Below are positions 1-7,757 of a stretch of DNA of 16,593 nucleotides, piece by piece; positions within the stretch are counted from its first letter, which is position 1; each line of letters opens with the position of its first letter. The notes below the pieces were generated by a model. The model was not told the origin of the DNA and searched no databases. It was given only the letters and a program-made list of their open reading frames with translations. The stretch spans positions 1 to 16,593 of the forward strand of contig JAACDD010000050.1 of the NCBI GenBank assembly GCA_009937085.1. Direction: 5' to 3'. Made by a program: the position numbers and the translations under genes. This DNA comes from Bacteroidota bacterium (GTDB lineage Bacteria; Bacteroidota; Bacteroidia; Flavobacteriales; Flavobacteriaceae).

Positions 1-1
1 T

Positions 2-676
2 CCAAATACAAGTCTAGACGGCTATGTATTGGTTTTATTTAATGGAAGTGATGATGCAAGTTATGCCACCTATGATTTAGACGGATATAGTACCGACGCC
101 AACGGCTACTTTGTTATTGGAGACTCAGGTGTAACGGGCGTTTCTATAACATTTCTTTCTTCGGGGCTTCAAAATGGCCCTGATGCTGCGGCATTATATC
201 AAGCTAATGACACAGATTTCCCTAACGACACCGCTGCAACTACAACAAACTTAGTTGATGCGGTTGTTTATGACAACAACCACCCAGACGATACGGCCTT
301 ACTAACTGGATTGGACGAAACAACGCAGTTTAATGAAGATGAGGGAGACAATGGCGCATCAAATTCTTTGCAACGCCAATCAGATGGTAGTTTTATAGCG
401 GGAACGCCTTCTCCAAACACAAGTAATCAGGTACTAAGTATTTTAGCATCAAAAGCTTCCGCATTACATATATATCCCAATCCAGTTGTGAATACCATCT
501 ACATTGACGGATTAAACGAAGATGCGGAAGTCTCTGTATTTGCTTTGACGGGCCAACTTGTATTGCGTACAAACACAGCTTATAGTGTAGATGTTTCAGA
601 GCTTTTAACGGGCGTTTATTTATTTGAAGTCACGCACAACGGAGCATCTATACGTCGCAAGCTAATAAAGCATTAA
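2..676 (+). CDS. T9SS-secreted lamin-tail-domain protein, 3' end (5' partial)
   Basis: The reading frame is open from the left edge, so the gene starts outside the window; 224 residues are visible. The first ~90 residues (GYVLVLFNGSDD..., then GYFVIGDSGV) resemble the end of a lamin-tail domain, a beta-sandwich common in large secreted nucleases and adhesins of Bacteroidota. An acidic, Asn/Thr-rich linker follows. The last ~70 residues form a type A T9SS sorting domain: LHIYPNPVVN, then a VFALTGQLV strand, then GVYLFEV and a basic end RRKLIKH. This signal sends the protein through the outer membrane by the type IX system, after which it is normally removed on attachment or release. What the missing N-terminal part does (enzyme or adhesin) cannot be told. 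The TTG at 29 is not a credible start because coding continues upstream. The gene ends 5 bases from the convergent envC-like gene. Confidence 0.85.
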   Translation, partial: PNTSLDGYVLVLFNGSDDASYATYDLDGYSTDANGYFVIGDSGVTGVSITFLSSGLQNGPDAAALYQANDTDFPNDTAATTTNLVDAVVYDNNHPDDTALLTGLDETTQFNEDEGDNGASNSLQRQSDGSFIAGTPSPNTSNQVLSILASKASALHIYPNPVVNTIYIDGLNEDAEVSVFALTGQLVLRTNTAYSVDVSELLTGVYLFEVTHNGASIRRKLIKH

Positions 677-681
677 TCGAG

Positions 682-1880
682 CTATTTCATTTGATATAAC
701 CAGAGTGCGGGGTTTTGCGGTGTGGTATTTTTGAATAAACTAAACTGCAAGGCTGTTTTGCCGGTATCTTTGTTGGTGAAAATTTGCCCAATGGCTTGTT
801 TTGCACTAAGCTTATCCCCTTTTTTTACGTAGACTTTGCTGAGGTTTTTATAGCTTGTAATATAGTTTCCGTGTTGCACAAGTACAATGGGATTACTTCC
901 TTTAAATTGTACAATATTTAATACTTTTCCTTCAAACACGCTGCGTGCTTCGGCTCTTGCTGGAACCGAAAGCGTTACCCCATTGCTTTTTATGGTCGTT
1001 GTGCGTACTACGGGGTGGCGTTGTGTCCCAAACTTTTGAATAACAATCCCTTTTTCAACAGGCCATGGCAAACGCCCTTTATTGGCAGCAAAACTTGCAG
1101 CTAAGGCTTTGGCTTCTGGAGTTAGCACAAAGCTCGTGGTTTTGGTACCTGCCTTTTTGTTTGAGGCAGCAATGGCTTCACGTATCAAGCGATTGATTTC
1201 TTTGTCAATAGCCTCTTGCTGTTTTTGTTTTTTCTTTATTTGGGCTGCGTAGCTTTTTTCTTTCCGCTTAAGCTGTTGTACAAGGCTATTTTGACGTGCA
1301 CGTACGGTATCCAATGCTTTTTGCGCGTCTCTATTTTCGCGGATTAATCGTTCTTTATCTTTTCGTTGCGCTACTAAATCGTTGGTATATTGCTGCAATG
1401 TTTTGGTTTTTGTGGCAATTTGTTCACCCTGTTGTTTGCGGTATGCAGCATACTGTTTCATATACGCCATGCGTTTATACGCTTGCCAAAAACTTTCTGA
1501 TGAAAGTAAAAACATCAATCGGTTTTGGGTAGATTGATTTTTGCGTGCTGCAACGACCATTTCGGCATAGTCTTTTTTGAGTTTTGTCAATTCGGTGCGC
1601 AGCTGTTCTATGTTGCGCAGGTTGAGTGTAATTTCTTGATTTAGTCGATTAATTTGACGGTTGGTGAGTCGTATGAGCGCATCTTGTCGGTCCATTTTAA
1701 GCTGTACCGTTTCTACTTCGGTAAGTACATTAGCGCGTTTTTTTGCACTCGATTTTAGTAATGCATTGATTTGTACAATCTCTTGTTGCAGCCTTTTTTT
1801 TGGGCTTCAAGCGTCGCTTTTTTGTCTTGAGCGAAACCCAATATTGGAACAAGCATCAAAACCCAAAGCCACTTTTTCAT
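682..1880 (-). CDS. EnvC-like murein hydrolase activator (degenerate LytM/M23), frameshifted at an A8 run
   Basis: Periplasmic coiled-coil plus LytM protein of the EnvC type, which activates cell-wall amidases at division. The ATG at 1880 overlaps the DUF4292 stop as ATGA and encodes a signal peptide (MKKWLWVLMLVPILGFAQ). In this frame translation stops after 41 residues at 1755-1757. The rest of the protein lies in the -1 frame; joining them at the A8 run (1794-1801) gives a normal 399-residue product: signal peptide, long Lys/Glu/Gln-rich coiled coil (about 25-240) and C-terminal LytM domain (about 267-397). The M23 zinc ligands are gone: the first motif region reads SNGVTLSVPA, the middle one YKNLS and the usual HxH is LQF. 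So the domain is probably a binding or activating module, as in E. coli EnvC, not a peptidase. From 1695 an ATG could start a 337-residue version without signal peptide. Family assignment is firm; whether the gene is intact is open. Confidence 0.85.
1794..1801 (-). other. A8 run / A_AAA_AAA slippery heptamer at the envC frameshift
   Basis: On the coding strand the codons are CAA AAA AAA GGC. The envC-like frame before this point stops 12 codons after GGC, while the protein-like frame after it starts with AGG CTG (Arg-Leu). One extra A, or a -1 slip at A_AAA_AAA, restores a continuous protein. The cause may be a sequencing or assembly error, a real mutation, transcriptional slippage or programmed frameshifting; the sequence alone does not decide. 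Confidence 0.75.
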
Positions 1881-2635
1881 TCCACAAATATTGATGTATA
1901 TCCTTTAGGGATAGTAAACGGCATATTGACACTGCCATTAAGCTGTGATTGCCTAACGCTAAGCGTAAGTGTTGTAGCGCCTTTTTCACCAAAAAGTGTT
2001 GCGCTTAATTGTTCTGGAATCCATTGCCCATTCATTTTTTTGTAGGCATCATACAATACGCTAACGGTTGTTTTACCGTCTTTAAGGCGTTGTTCTGTAA
2101 GTCGAAATTCAGCATCAAAAACAAACTGTAATTCCACACCTCTTTTTCGTAAGCTAAATACATAAGCATTTTTAGTAAAAGATAGTTTTGCACGCCTAAA
2201 AGCACGCGCATCTACAGGTTTTGCAGTGAGTAGATTTTCAAGTATTTCATAGTCAACAGGAACACCTAACAACTTTTTAAGTGCACGAAAATCTATTTGG
2301 GCGTACTTCCGATTTATTTTTTCATAACCCTGTAGTTGTTTGGGCGTAATAAAAATACGCGCTAGCGGCACGATGACACTTCCGTTAATCCATATTCCCT
2401 CATCCTGTTTTAAACGCGTACTAACACTTATTTTTTGGCGTTTTCCATCGCGGTCAAGCACAGCATGCCCACGCCATTGTAAGGTTTCAAAAGCGAGTGC
2501 GCTGGCAGCAATTTTTTGCTGCGCCATTCGCGGCCTTAGCGAAGTATCAATGGCTGCAGTTGTTGTTACAGGCGTAAGCGATTTACATCCCACTACTAAA
2601 ATCAATCCAACAAAAAGTAGTGCAAGCTTTTTCAT
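1877..2635 (-). CDS. DUF4292-family lipoprotein
   Basis: 252-residue predicted lipoprotein. It has a short N-terminal signal with lipobox VVGC (Cys17), so after lipidation it would sit in the inner or outer membrane facing the periplasm. The body, with stretches such as ALAFETLQWRGHAVLDRDGK, WINGSVIVPLARIFITP and LTLSVRQSQLNGSVNMPF, is rich in alternating beta strands and matches the DUF4292 family found next to envC-like genes in Flavobacteriia. No enzyme motif is visible and the function is unknown; the beta-rich lipoprotein layout would suit a carrier or chaperone of envelope components, but that is inference. It begins 3 bases after the nucleotidyltransferase stop and its own stop overlaps the envC-like start (ATGA), so it is probably translated in a coupled way within the dut unit. 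Confidence 0.8.
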   Translation of the reverse strand: MKKLALLFVGLILVVGCKSLTPVTTTAAIDTSLRPRMAQQKIAASALAFETLQWRGHAVLDRDGKRQKISVSTRLKQDEGIWINGSVIVPLARIFITPKQLQGYEKINRKYAQIDFRALKKLLGVPVDYEILENLLTAKPVDARAFRRAKLSFTKNAYVFSLRKRGVELQFVFDAEFRLTEQRLKDGKTTVSVLYDAYKKMNGQWIPEQLSATLFGEKGATTLTLSVRQSQLNGSVNMPFTIPKGYTSIFVE

Positions 2636-2638
2636 GTG

Positions 2639-3652
2639 CTATTTTAATTCCGAGTAATCGCCAATACTTACATGCGTAAATGCGCCATTGTAGCGCACGT
2701 GGTTGCCAATCATCGCCTCTTTAAGTGTTGTGTTTTCAATGGTGCTATTGGATTGGATAATACTGTTTTCGATGGTGCTATTAGAAATTGTTGTGCCAGT
2801 ACCAATCGACACATGTGGACCGATGGTGCTGTTGGTTAGCGTTACACCGTCTGCGATATAGCAAGGCGGAATAACAGTACTGTTGTCCAGTGTTAGATCG
2901 CCAACAAGTGGCTCCCCTTCAGCGGCAAGAAAGTCCAGCATTTTAGCATTGGTTTCTATGGTGACTTTTGGATTGCCACAATCCATCCATGCGGTTACTT
3001 CGCCAGGGACAAAGCGCTTCCCGTTTTGCATCATGCGCAAAATACCATCGTTGATCTGATACTCGCCACCACGAGTAAGCCCTTCATCTAAAACGCTTTG
3101 AAGCGCATCTTTGAGTACTTCAATTTCTTTGAAATAATAAATCCCAATGACTGCCAAGTCTGAAACAAATTCAGCTGGTTTTTCGATGAGTGCATTAATT
3201 GCTCCAGTTTTGTCCAGTTGCACTACGCCAAACTGCTCAGGGCGTTCTACTTTTTTTACCCAAATAACGCTATCGGCGTCGGGGTCAAGGTTTAAATCCG
3301 CACGAATAAGCGTATCGGCATAGGCCACTACTGCCGGGCCAGAAAGCGAAGGCGCAGCACACATGACAGCATGCCCAGTCCCCAATGGCTCGTCTTGACG
3401 GTAAACACTTGTTTTAGCGCCTAAACTGTTGGACAGTTCGGTTAGTGCTTCTACGACTTCATCCCCAAAAAAGGCAGGATCACCAAGGACATAGGCAATT
3501 TCCGTTACGGGTTCTGGAAGTACTTTTGCAATATCGCGAACCAATCGATGTACAATGGGCATACCCGCTACGGGTACCAAAGGTTTAGGAACGGTTAGCG
3601 TATGCGGACGAAGGCGTGACCCTCGACCCGCCATAGGAACAATGATTTTCAT
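2639..3652 (-). CDS. Sugar-phosphate nucleotidyltransferase with left-handed beta-helix
   Basis: Cytosolic enzyme that should join a sugar 1-phosphate and an NTP to give an NDP-sugar and pyrophosphate, feeding polysaccharide or lipopolysaccharide synthesis. The N-terminus carries the family signature MAGRGSRLRPHT (residues 7-18) followed by PKPLVPVAG (22-30) with the conserved Lys23. The GEYQIND and WMDCGNP stretches are also typical. The last ~80 residues contain hexapeptide-like repeats (NSTIGP, NSTIEN, NSIIQSNSTIENT) that form a left-handed beta-helix. The start was chosen at ATG 3652, one base after the dut stop; an upstream start would overlap dut and add eight residues before the conserved MKIIVPMAG. 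The specific sugar and nucleotide (for example glucose-1-P with dTTP or UTP, mannose-1-P with GTP) cannot be read from sequence. Length, 337 residues, is normal. Confidence 0.88.
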   Translation of the reverse strand: MKIIVPMAGRGSRLRPHTLTVPKPLVPVAGMPIVHRLVRDIAKVLPEPVTEIAYVLGDPAFFGDEVVEALTELSNSLGAKTSVYRQDEPLGTGHAVMCAAPSLSGPAVVAYADTLIRADLNLDPDADSVIWVKKVERPEQFGVVQLDKTGAINALIEKPAEFVSDLAVIGIYYFKEIEVLKDALQSVLDEGLTRGGEYQINDGILRMMQNGKRFVPGEVTAWMDCGNPKVTIETNAKMLDFLAAEGEPLVGDLTLDNSTVIPPCYIADGVTLTNSTIGPHVSIGTGTTISNSTIENSIIQSNSTIENTTLKEAMIGNHVRYNGAFTHVSIGDYSELK

Positions 3653-3653
3653 A

Positions 3654-4088
3654 TTATGCGGTACCTGTACTGCCAAAACCGCCCGCTCCGCGTTCAGTTT
3701 CGGTTAGTGATTCAACTTGTTGCCAATCGGCGCGTTCGTGTTTGGCAATGACCAACTGTGCAATTCTGTCTCCAGATGCAATGGTGAACGGCTCGTTAGA
3801 TAAATTTATAAGGATAACGCCAATTTCGCCTCTATAGTCTGCGTCAATAGTACCTGGGGAATTAAGTACCGTAATGCCTTTTTTAAGCGCCAATCCGCTA
3901 CGCGGTCGTACCTGTGCTTCAATTCCTACTGGAAGTTCGATAAACAAGCCAGTTTTAATAAGTCCTCGCTCCATAGGTTGTAATGTTACGGGGGTATCTG
4001 TATGGGCACGGAGGTCCATACCTGCCGAAGCTAAGGTTTCGTATTCGGGTAATGCGTGCGAAGATTGGTTTACAATGCGTATGTTCAT
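3654..4088 (-). CDS. dut: dUTP diphosphatase (dUTPase)
   Basis: Homotrimeric enzyme that hydrolyses dUTP to dUMP and pyrophosphate, keeping uracil out of DNA and supplying dUMP for dTMP synthesis. All five family motifs are present in the 144-residue product: AGMDLRA (22-28), PRSGLA (62-67), NSPGTIDADYRGEI (77-89) with the catalytic Asp82, GDRIAQLV (106-113) and the C-terminal Gly-rich arm RGAGGFGSTG (133-142). The start is ATG 4088 (MNIRIVNQSS); a longer frame to 4118 would add ten hydrophobic residues not expected in the family. It is the first gene of a four-gene unit ending with the envC-like gene; the next start lies one base after its stop. A promoter-like box ends only five bases before the ATG. 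Confidence 0.95.
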   Translation of the reverse strand: MNIRIVNQSSHALPEYETLASAGMDLRAHTDTPVTLQPMERGLIKTGLFIELPVGIEAQVRPRSGLALKKGITVLNSPGTIDADYRGEIGVILINLSNEPFTIASGDRIAQLVIAKHERADWQQVESLTETERGAGGFGSTGTA

Positions 4089-4093
4089 ATGTA

Positions 4094-4125
4094 CAAAAAT
4101 AAGAAAAGCCCCTATCACACCACAA
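4094..4125 (-). promoter_or_regulatory. Putative Bacteroidota promoter upstream of dut
   Basis: On the minus strand there is TTG at 4125-4123, a 21-base spacer, and TATTTTTG at 4101-4094, which fits the Bacteroidota -33 TTG / -7 TAnnTTTG pattern. The -7 box ends five bases before the dut ATG, so a transcript would have almost no leader. A perfect 7-base inverted repeat (4113-4119 with 4138-4144) brackets the -33 element. Confidence 0.4.
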
Positions 4126-4144
4126 TTTTAAATTTGCTGTGATA
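4113..4144. repeat. Inverted repeat TATCACA-N18-TGTGATA between atpG and dut
   Basis: TATCACA (4113-4119) and TGTGATA (4138-4144) are perfect 7-base complements with 18 bases between them, in the 173-base gap between atpG and dut. The -33 element of the putative dut promoter lies inside the loop, so it could be an operator. As RNA it would be only a weak hairpin, with no T run after it, so a terminator is unlikely. Confidence 0.4.
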
Positions 4145-4261
4145 ACAAGAGATTTAATTCCTAGCAATAGGCGAGCCAAAAATGTAAACGCCTCCTTAGG
4201 TTTTAAAGATAACAGTAACACTAAAAATAAATAGAAGGATTGTTTCTTAAGCGAAACTATA

Positions 4262-5116
4262 TTACCCGTTTAACGCTTCAGCACCGCCAACAATCTCTAA
4301 GATTTCGTTGGTAATAGCTGCCTGACGCGCTTTGTTGTACGTCAGTTTGAGTTGGTCACGCAGATCGGTAGCGTTATCAGTTGCTTTGTGCATAGCCGTC
4401 ATACGTGCGCCGTGCTCACTAGCAAACGAATCGCGTAGTGCTTTAAATAACTGCATTTTTAATGCCTTTGGCAAAAGGGTATTAAAAATCTCTTCCTTTT
4501 CTGGCTCGTAGATATAATCCGCATCGCTTTGCGTTTCTGAATCTTCAGCCACTAAAGGCAAAAACGGTTCAACGGTTACCAATTGTGTAGCCGCATTTTT
4601 AAATCGGTTATACACCAAATGCACTTCGTCGTATTGCTTTGCAACAAAACCGTCCATAAGTTGCTGCGCAAGTTCAGCAGTATTCACAAAATTAAGGTCG
4701 TCAAATACGGCAACGTTATGCCCCACCACATCAAACTCTTTACTTAAAATATCATTGCCTTTTTTACCAATGGTAAAAACAGTACTGTTTGTTTCTGAAG
4801 CAGCAGCACGCGCCTTTACTTCTTTGATGATATTAGAATTAAATCCGCCACAAAGCCCACGATTCGACGTAATGGCTACATAAAGCACACGCTTAACGTC
4901 TCGAGATTGTGTATATGGATTTTCATCGCCGTCTTGGTCGGCACCACTAAGGTTTTGCAATAATTCGGTTAGTTTGGCAGCGTATGGGCGCATGGCCGTA
5001 ATGGCATCTTGCGCTTTTTTAAGCTTTGCCGCCGACACCATTTTCATGGCACTGGTAATCTGCATCGTTGACGATACAGAACTAATCCTATTGCGTATTT
5101 CCTTGAGGTTTGCCAT
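4262..5116 (-). CDS. atpG: F1 ATP synthase gamma subunit
   Basis: Central rotor shaft of the F1 sector, coupling c-ring rotation to catalysis in the alpha3beta3 head. The 284-residue length is usual. The N-terminal helix reads MANLKEIRNRISSVSSTMQI followed by TSAMKMVSAAKL, the family signature; SNRGLCGGFN marks the start of the Rossmann-like middle domain; and the C-terminal helix (LTYNKARQAAITNEILEIVG) carries the family's TxxRQAxITxEI pattern. The insert AEDSETQSDADYIYEPEKEE (about 194-213) is acidic and lies where bacterial gamma subunits vary. It starts 3 bases after the atpA stop and is the last ATP synthase gene here: atpD and atpC do not follow. A short inverted repeat (GTTTC and GAAAC) lies just after its stop but without a good T run. 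Confidence 0.97.
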   Translation of the reverse strand: MANLKEIRNRISSVSSTMQITSAMKMVSAAKLKKAQDAITAMRPYAAKLTELLQNLSGADQDGDENPYTQSRDVKRVLYVAITSNRGLCGGFNSNIIKEVKARAAASETNSTVFTIGKKGNDILSKEFDVVGHNVAVFDDLNFVNTAELAQQLMDGFVAKQYDEVHLVYNRFKNAATQLVTVEPFLPLVAEDSETQSDADYIYEPEKEEIFNTLLPKALKMQLFKALRDSFASEHGARMTAMHKATDNATDLRDQLKLTYNKARQAAITNEILEIVGGAEALNG

Positions 5117-5119
5117 GGC

Positions 5120-6697
5120 TTATGCGTATTGACCAGCTAAATCTGTTGCTACTTTAGTTAGCGTTTCGATTACCTCGTCTGTCAGTTTACCTGCTTTTAG
5201 CGTGTCTAACACATCGCGGTGTTTGGCATTAAGCAATTCCAAATAGCTTTGTTCAAATTCTTTTACTTTGTTCACAGGAACTTGACGTAGCAAGTTTTTA
5301 GATCCAGCAAAAATAATAGCTACCTGATCTTCAACGGCAAACGGATCGTTTTGCGCTTGCTTAAGAATCTCCACGTTGCGTTTTCCTTTTTCAATCACGT
5401 TCATGGTTGCTGCATCCAAGTCAGAACCAAACTTGGCAAAGGCTTCCAACTCACGGAACTGTGCCTGATCAAGTTTTAGTGTACCTGCTACCTTTTTCAT
5501 GGATTTAATCTGTGCAGATCCACCCACACGCGATACCGAAATACCCACGTTAATTGCTGGACGAACACCGGAGTTAAATAAATCGGATTCTAAGAAAATC
5601 TGTCCATCTGTAATCGAAATTACGTTTGTAGGGATATAAGCAGATACATCACCTGCTTGTGTTTCAATAATAGGCAGTGCTGTTAGCGAACCACCACCTT
5701 TTACTTTTGATTTTAACCCTTCTGGCAAATCGTTCATTTGCTTAGCAATGCCGTCATCTGCAATCACTTTTGCAGCACGCTCTAACAAGCGCGAGTGCAA
5801 ATAGAAAACGTCACCAGGATAAGCCTCACGTCCCGGTGGACGACGAAGCAATAAGGATACCTCACGGTATGCCACGGCTTGTTTAGACAAATCATCATAA
5901 ATAATCAATGCTGGACGACCCGTATCGCGGAAATATTCTCCGATAGCTGCTCCTGCAAAGGGTGCATATACTTGCATTGGCGCAGGGTCAGAAGCATTTG
6001 CTGCAACAACAGTTGTATATGCCATGGCGCCTTTTTCTTGAAGCGTATTTGCAATGGCTGCAACCGTTGACGCTTTTTGTCCAATGGCCACATAGATACA
6101 ATACACAGGCTCCCCTGCATCGTAAAATTCTTTTTGGTTTAGGATGGTGTCAATACAAACGGTTGTTTTTCCTGTTTGACGGTCACCAATAACCAATTCA
6201 CGTTGTCCACGACCTACAGGAATCATCGCATCGATAGATTTGATACCCGTTTGTAAAGGTTCGTTTACGGGTTGGCGGTAAATTACACCTGGCGCTTTAC
6301 GCTCTAGTGGCATTTCTACCGTTTCCCCTTCGATTGGTCCTTTTCCGTCAATCGGTTGACCTAATGTATTTACAACACGTCCTACTACACCTTCGCCAAC
6401 ATTAATCGACGCAATGCGTTGGGTGCGTTTTACCGTATCGCCTTCTTTGATACCTTTAGATGGACCTAAAAGTACAACTCCAACATTGTCTTCTTCAAGG
6501 TTAAGGACAATGCCTTCTAGACCTGAATCAAAGGAAACGAGTTCGCCGTATTGTGCATTGGTAAGCCCGTAAACACGAGCGATACCATCACCTACTTGAA
6601 GAACTGATCCAACTTCGTCTAAAGAGACGCTGCTGTCAAATCCTGTTAATTGCTGTTTTAATATCGCGGATACTTCCGCAGCTTTTACTTCTGCCAT
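5120..6697 (-). CDS. atpA: F1 ATP synthase alpha subunit
   Basis: Nucleotide-binding, mostly non-catalytic subunit of the F1 head, alternating with beta. The 525-residue product shows an N-terminal beta-barrel (about 25-95), the Walker A motif GDRQTGKT (171-178), the stretch ALIIYDDLSKQAVAYRE (263-279) with the Walker B Asp, the RRPPGREAYPGDVFYLHSRL segment, and SVSRVGGSAQ with Arg390, equivalent to the arginine finger that completes the beta catalytic site. The segment between ERAAKV and GSLTALP (about 312-335) is a few residues longer than in E. coli, as far as I recall that sequence. The start ATG 6697 lies inside the 3' end of atpH (13-base overlap), so translation is probably coupled. 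This is one of the longest and best conserved genes of the window. Confidence 0.98.
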   Translation of the reverse strand: MAEVKAAEVSAILKQQLTGFDSSVSLDEVGSVLQVGDGIARVYGLTNAQYGELVSFDSGLEGIVLNLEEDNVGVVLLGPSKGIKEGDTVKRTQRIASINVGEGVVGRVVNTLGQPIDGKGPIEGETVEMPLERKAPGVIYRQPVNEPLQTGIKSIDAMIPVGRGQRELVIGDRQTGKTTVCIDTILNQKEFYDAGEPVYCIYVAIGQKASTVAAIANTLQEKGAMAYTTVVAANASDPAPMQVYAPFAGAAIGEYFRDTGRPALIIYDDLSKQAVAYREVSLLLRRPPGREAYPGDVFYLHSRLLERAAKVIADDGIAKQMNDLPEGLKSKVKGGGSLTALPIIETQAGDVSAYIPTNVISITDGQIFLESDLFNSGVRPAINVGISVSRVGGSAQIKSMKKVAGTLKLDQAQFRELEAFAKFGSDLDAATMNVIEKGKRNVEILKQAQNDPFAVEDQVAIIFAGSKNLLRQVPVNKVKEFEQSYLELLNAKHRDVLDTLKAGKLTDEVIETLTKVATDLAGQYA

Positions 6698-7239
6698 GAT
6701 ATTGCGTTTGAACGTAAGTTTTGTTTTAATGTGTTGAGTTGATGCGCTACACTCCCGTCGAGTTGTATGTCATCAAGCCTAATGATAAACCCACCAATAA
6801 TTTCTGGGTCAACCTTGTTCACGAGGGTCACTTTCTTATCGGTAAGCGTGGCGACCTTCGTCAAAATTTCTTTTTCTACGTCTGGGGAAATGGGCACCGC
6901 CGTTGTGGCAACAGCCTCAACAAGTCCTAAGTGCTCGTGGTATAATTCTTTTACCTTTAAGGCAATGCCGTCAAGGTTGTGCGCTCGATTGTTTTCTGCT
7001 ACTAAACGTAATAGGTTTTTACCGGCATCACTGCATTGTGCAAACACGGCTTGAAGCGCATTGTGCTTTAAGTCTGTGCTTATCACAGGACTTTGCAAAA
7101 CGGCTTCCAAGTCACGGTTGTTTTGTACGGTATCGTACACCACTTCCATGTCTTTGGCCAAGGCGTCCAATTGACCATCTTCAATGGCCTTTTGTACAGC
7201 TGCTTTCGCATATCGCAATGCTGCTCGAGTACCTATCAT
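6685..7239 (-). CDS. atpH: F1 ATP synthase delta subunit
   Basis: Delta (OSCP) subunit, which sits on top of the F1 head and ties it to the peripheral stalk made by b. The 184-residue product starts with GTRAALRYAKAAVQKAIEDG, the usual RYAxAL-type first helix of the family, and has the typical C-terminal beta/helix region with DPEIIGGFIIRLDDIQLDGSVAHQLNTL; the 'GG.....d...DgSv...L..l' pattern is diagnostic. Its ATG at 7239 overlaps the atpF stop (ATGA) and its 3' end overlaps atpA by 13 bases, so three consecutive stator/head genes are physically interlocked. Position between atpF and atpA is the standard bacterial order. Confidence 0.95.
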   Translation of the reverse strand: MIGTRAALRYAKAAVQKAIEDGQLDALAKDMEVVYDTVQNNRDLEAVLQSPVISTDLKHNALQAVFAQCSDAGKNLLRLVAENNRAHNLDGIALKVKELYHEHLGLVEAVATTAVPISPDVEKEILTKVATLTDKKVTLVNKVDPEIIGGFIIRLDDIQLDGSVAHQLNTLKQNLRSNAISWQK

Positions 7240-7739
7240 GCTTTAAGATCTACGTCTTTAAGTAGTTTTTGAACCAATTCGGTTTGCTTTTTGTCTGATG
7301 AAAGTTGCTCTTTCGTTAGACTTTCAGCAATTTGAAGTGATAAATCAGCCACTTCATTTTTGAGCGATGTAATGGCTATTTGTTTTTCACTTTCGATAGC
7401 TTCTTTGGCTTGCGCAAGAAGTTGCTCAGACTGTGTCTTAGCCTCTTCTTTGGCATCGTCAATCATTTTTTGACGAAGCTCACGTGCTTCTTTCAGCAAT
7501 CCGTCACGTTCTGCACGCGCCTCTTTTAAGATTCGCTCGTTGTCTGATTGAAGACTTTGCATCTCTTGACGCGCCTCTTCAGCCGACGCCATTGCGGAAC
7601 GAATGCCTTCTTCTCTTTCGTTAATGGTGTTTAGGATGGGTTTCCATGCAAATTTGCGCAGCAATAAAATAAGTGCTGTCACAATAACAGTTTGCCATAT
7701 AAACAAACCAAACGAAAATTCGCCTAATAATTTTTCCAT
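7236..7739 (-). CDS. atpF: F0 ATP synthase b subunit
   Basis: Peripheral stalk subunit anchored in the membrane by one N-terminal helix (about residues 8-28, FGLFIWQTVIVTALILLL) and continuing as a long charged coiled coil, rich in Glu, Lys, Ala and Gln, that reaches delta at the top of F1. The segment RKFAWKPILNTINEREEGIR after the membrane helix is the family signature. The ATG at 7739 was chosen (MEKLLGEFSF, 167 residues); a TTG at 7757 would add six polar residues and run into the strong hairpin upstream. It follows atpE after a 62-base gap holding that hairpin and overlaps atpH by ATGA. Confidence 0.95.
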   Translation of the reverse strand: MEKLLGEFSFGLFIWQTVIVTALILLLRKFAWKPILNTINEREEGIRSAMASAEEARQEMQSLQSDNERILKEARAERDGLLKEARELRQKMIDDAKEEAKTQSEQLLAQAKEAIESEKQIAITSLKNEVADLSLQIAESLTKEQLSSDKKQTELVQKLLKDVDLKA

Positions 7740-7757
7740 ACGCTTATATTTCAGCAA

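Noticed and set aside
1807..2045. Small frames on both strands around 1807-2045
   Set aside because: They lie out of frame within the DUF4292 gene and the N-terminal part of the envC-like gene, both of which have signal sequences and family patterns.
4243..4260. Terminator directly after atpG (GTTTC-GCTTAA-GAAAC)
   Set aside because: Only five pairs, a weak A/T stem, and no T run after it; not enough to call.
5879..6192. Overlapping open frames on the plus strand inside atpA
   Set aside because: The predicted peptides are Cys/Gln-rich without any family pattern, and lie antisense to a highly conserved gene.
6739..7265. Plus-strand frames up to 120 codons across atpH
   Set aside because: Antisense shadows of atpH with unlikely composition, no start context and no promoter.
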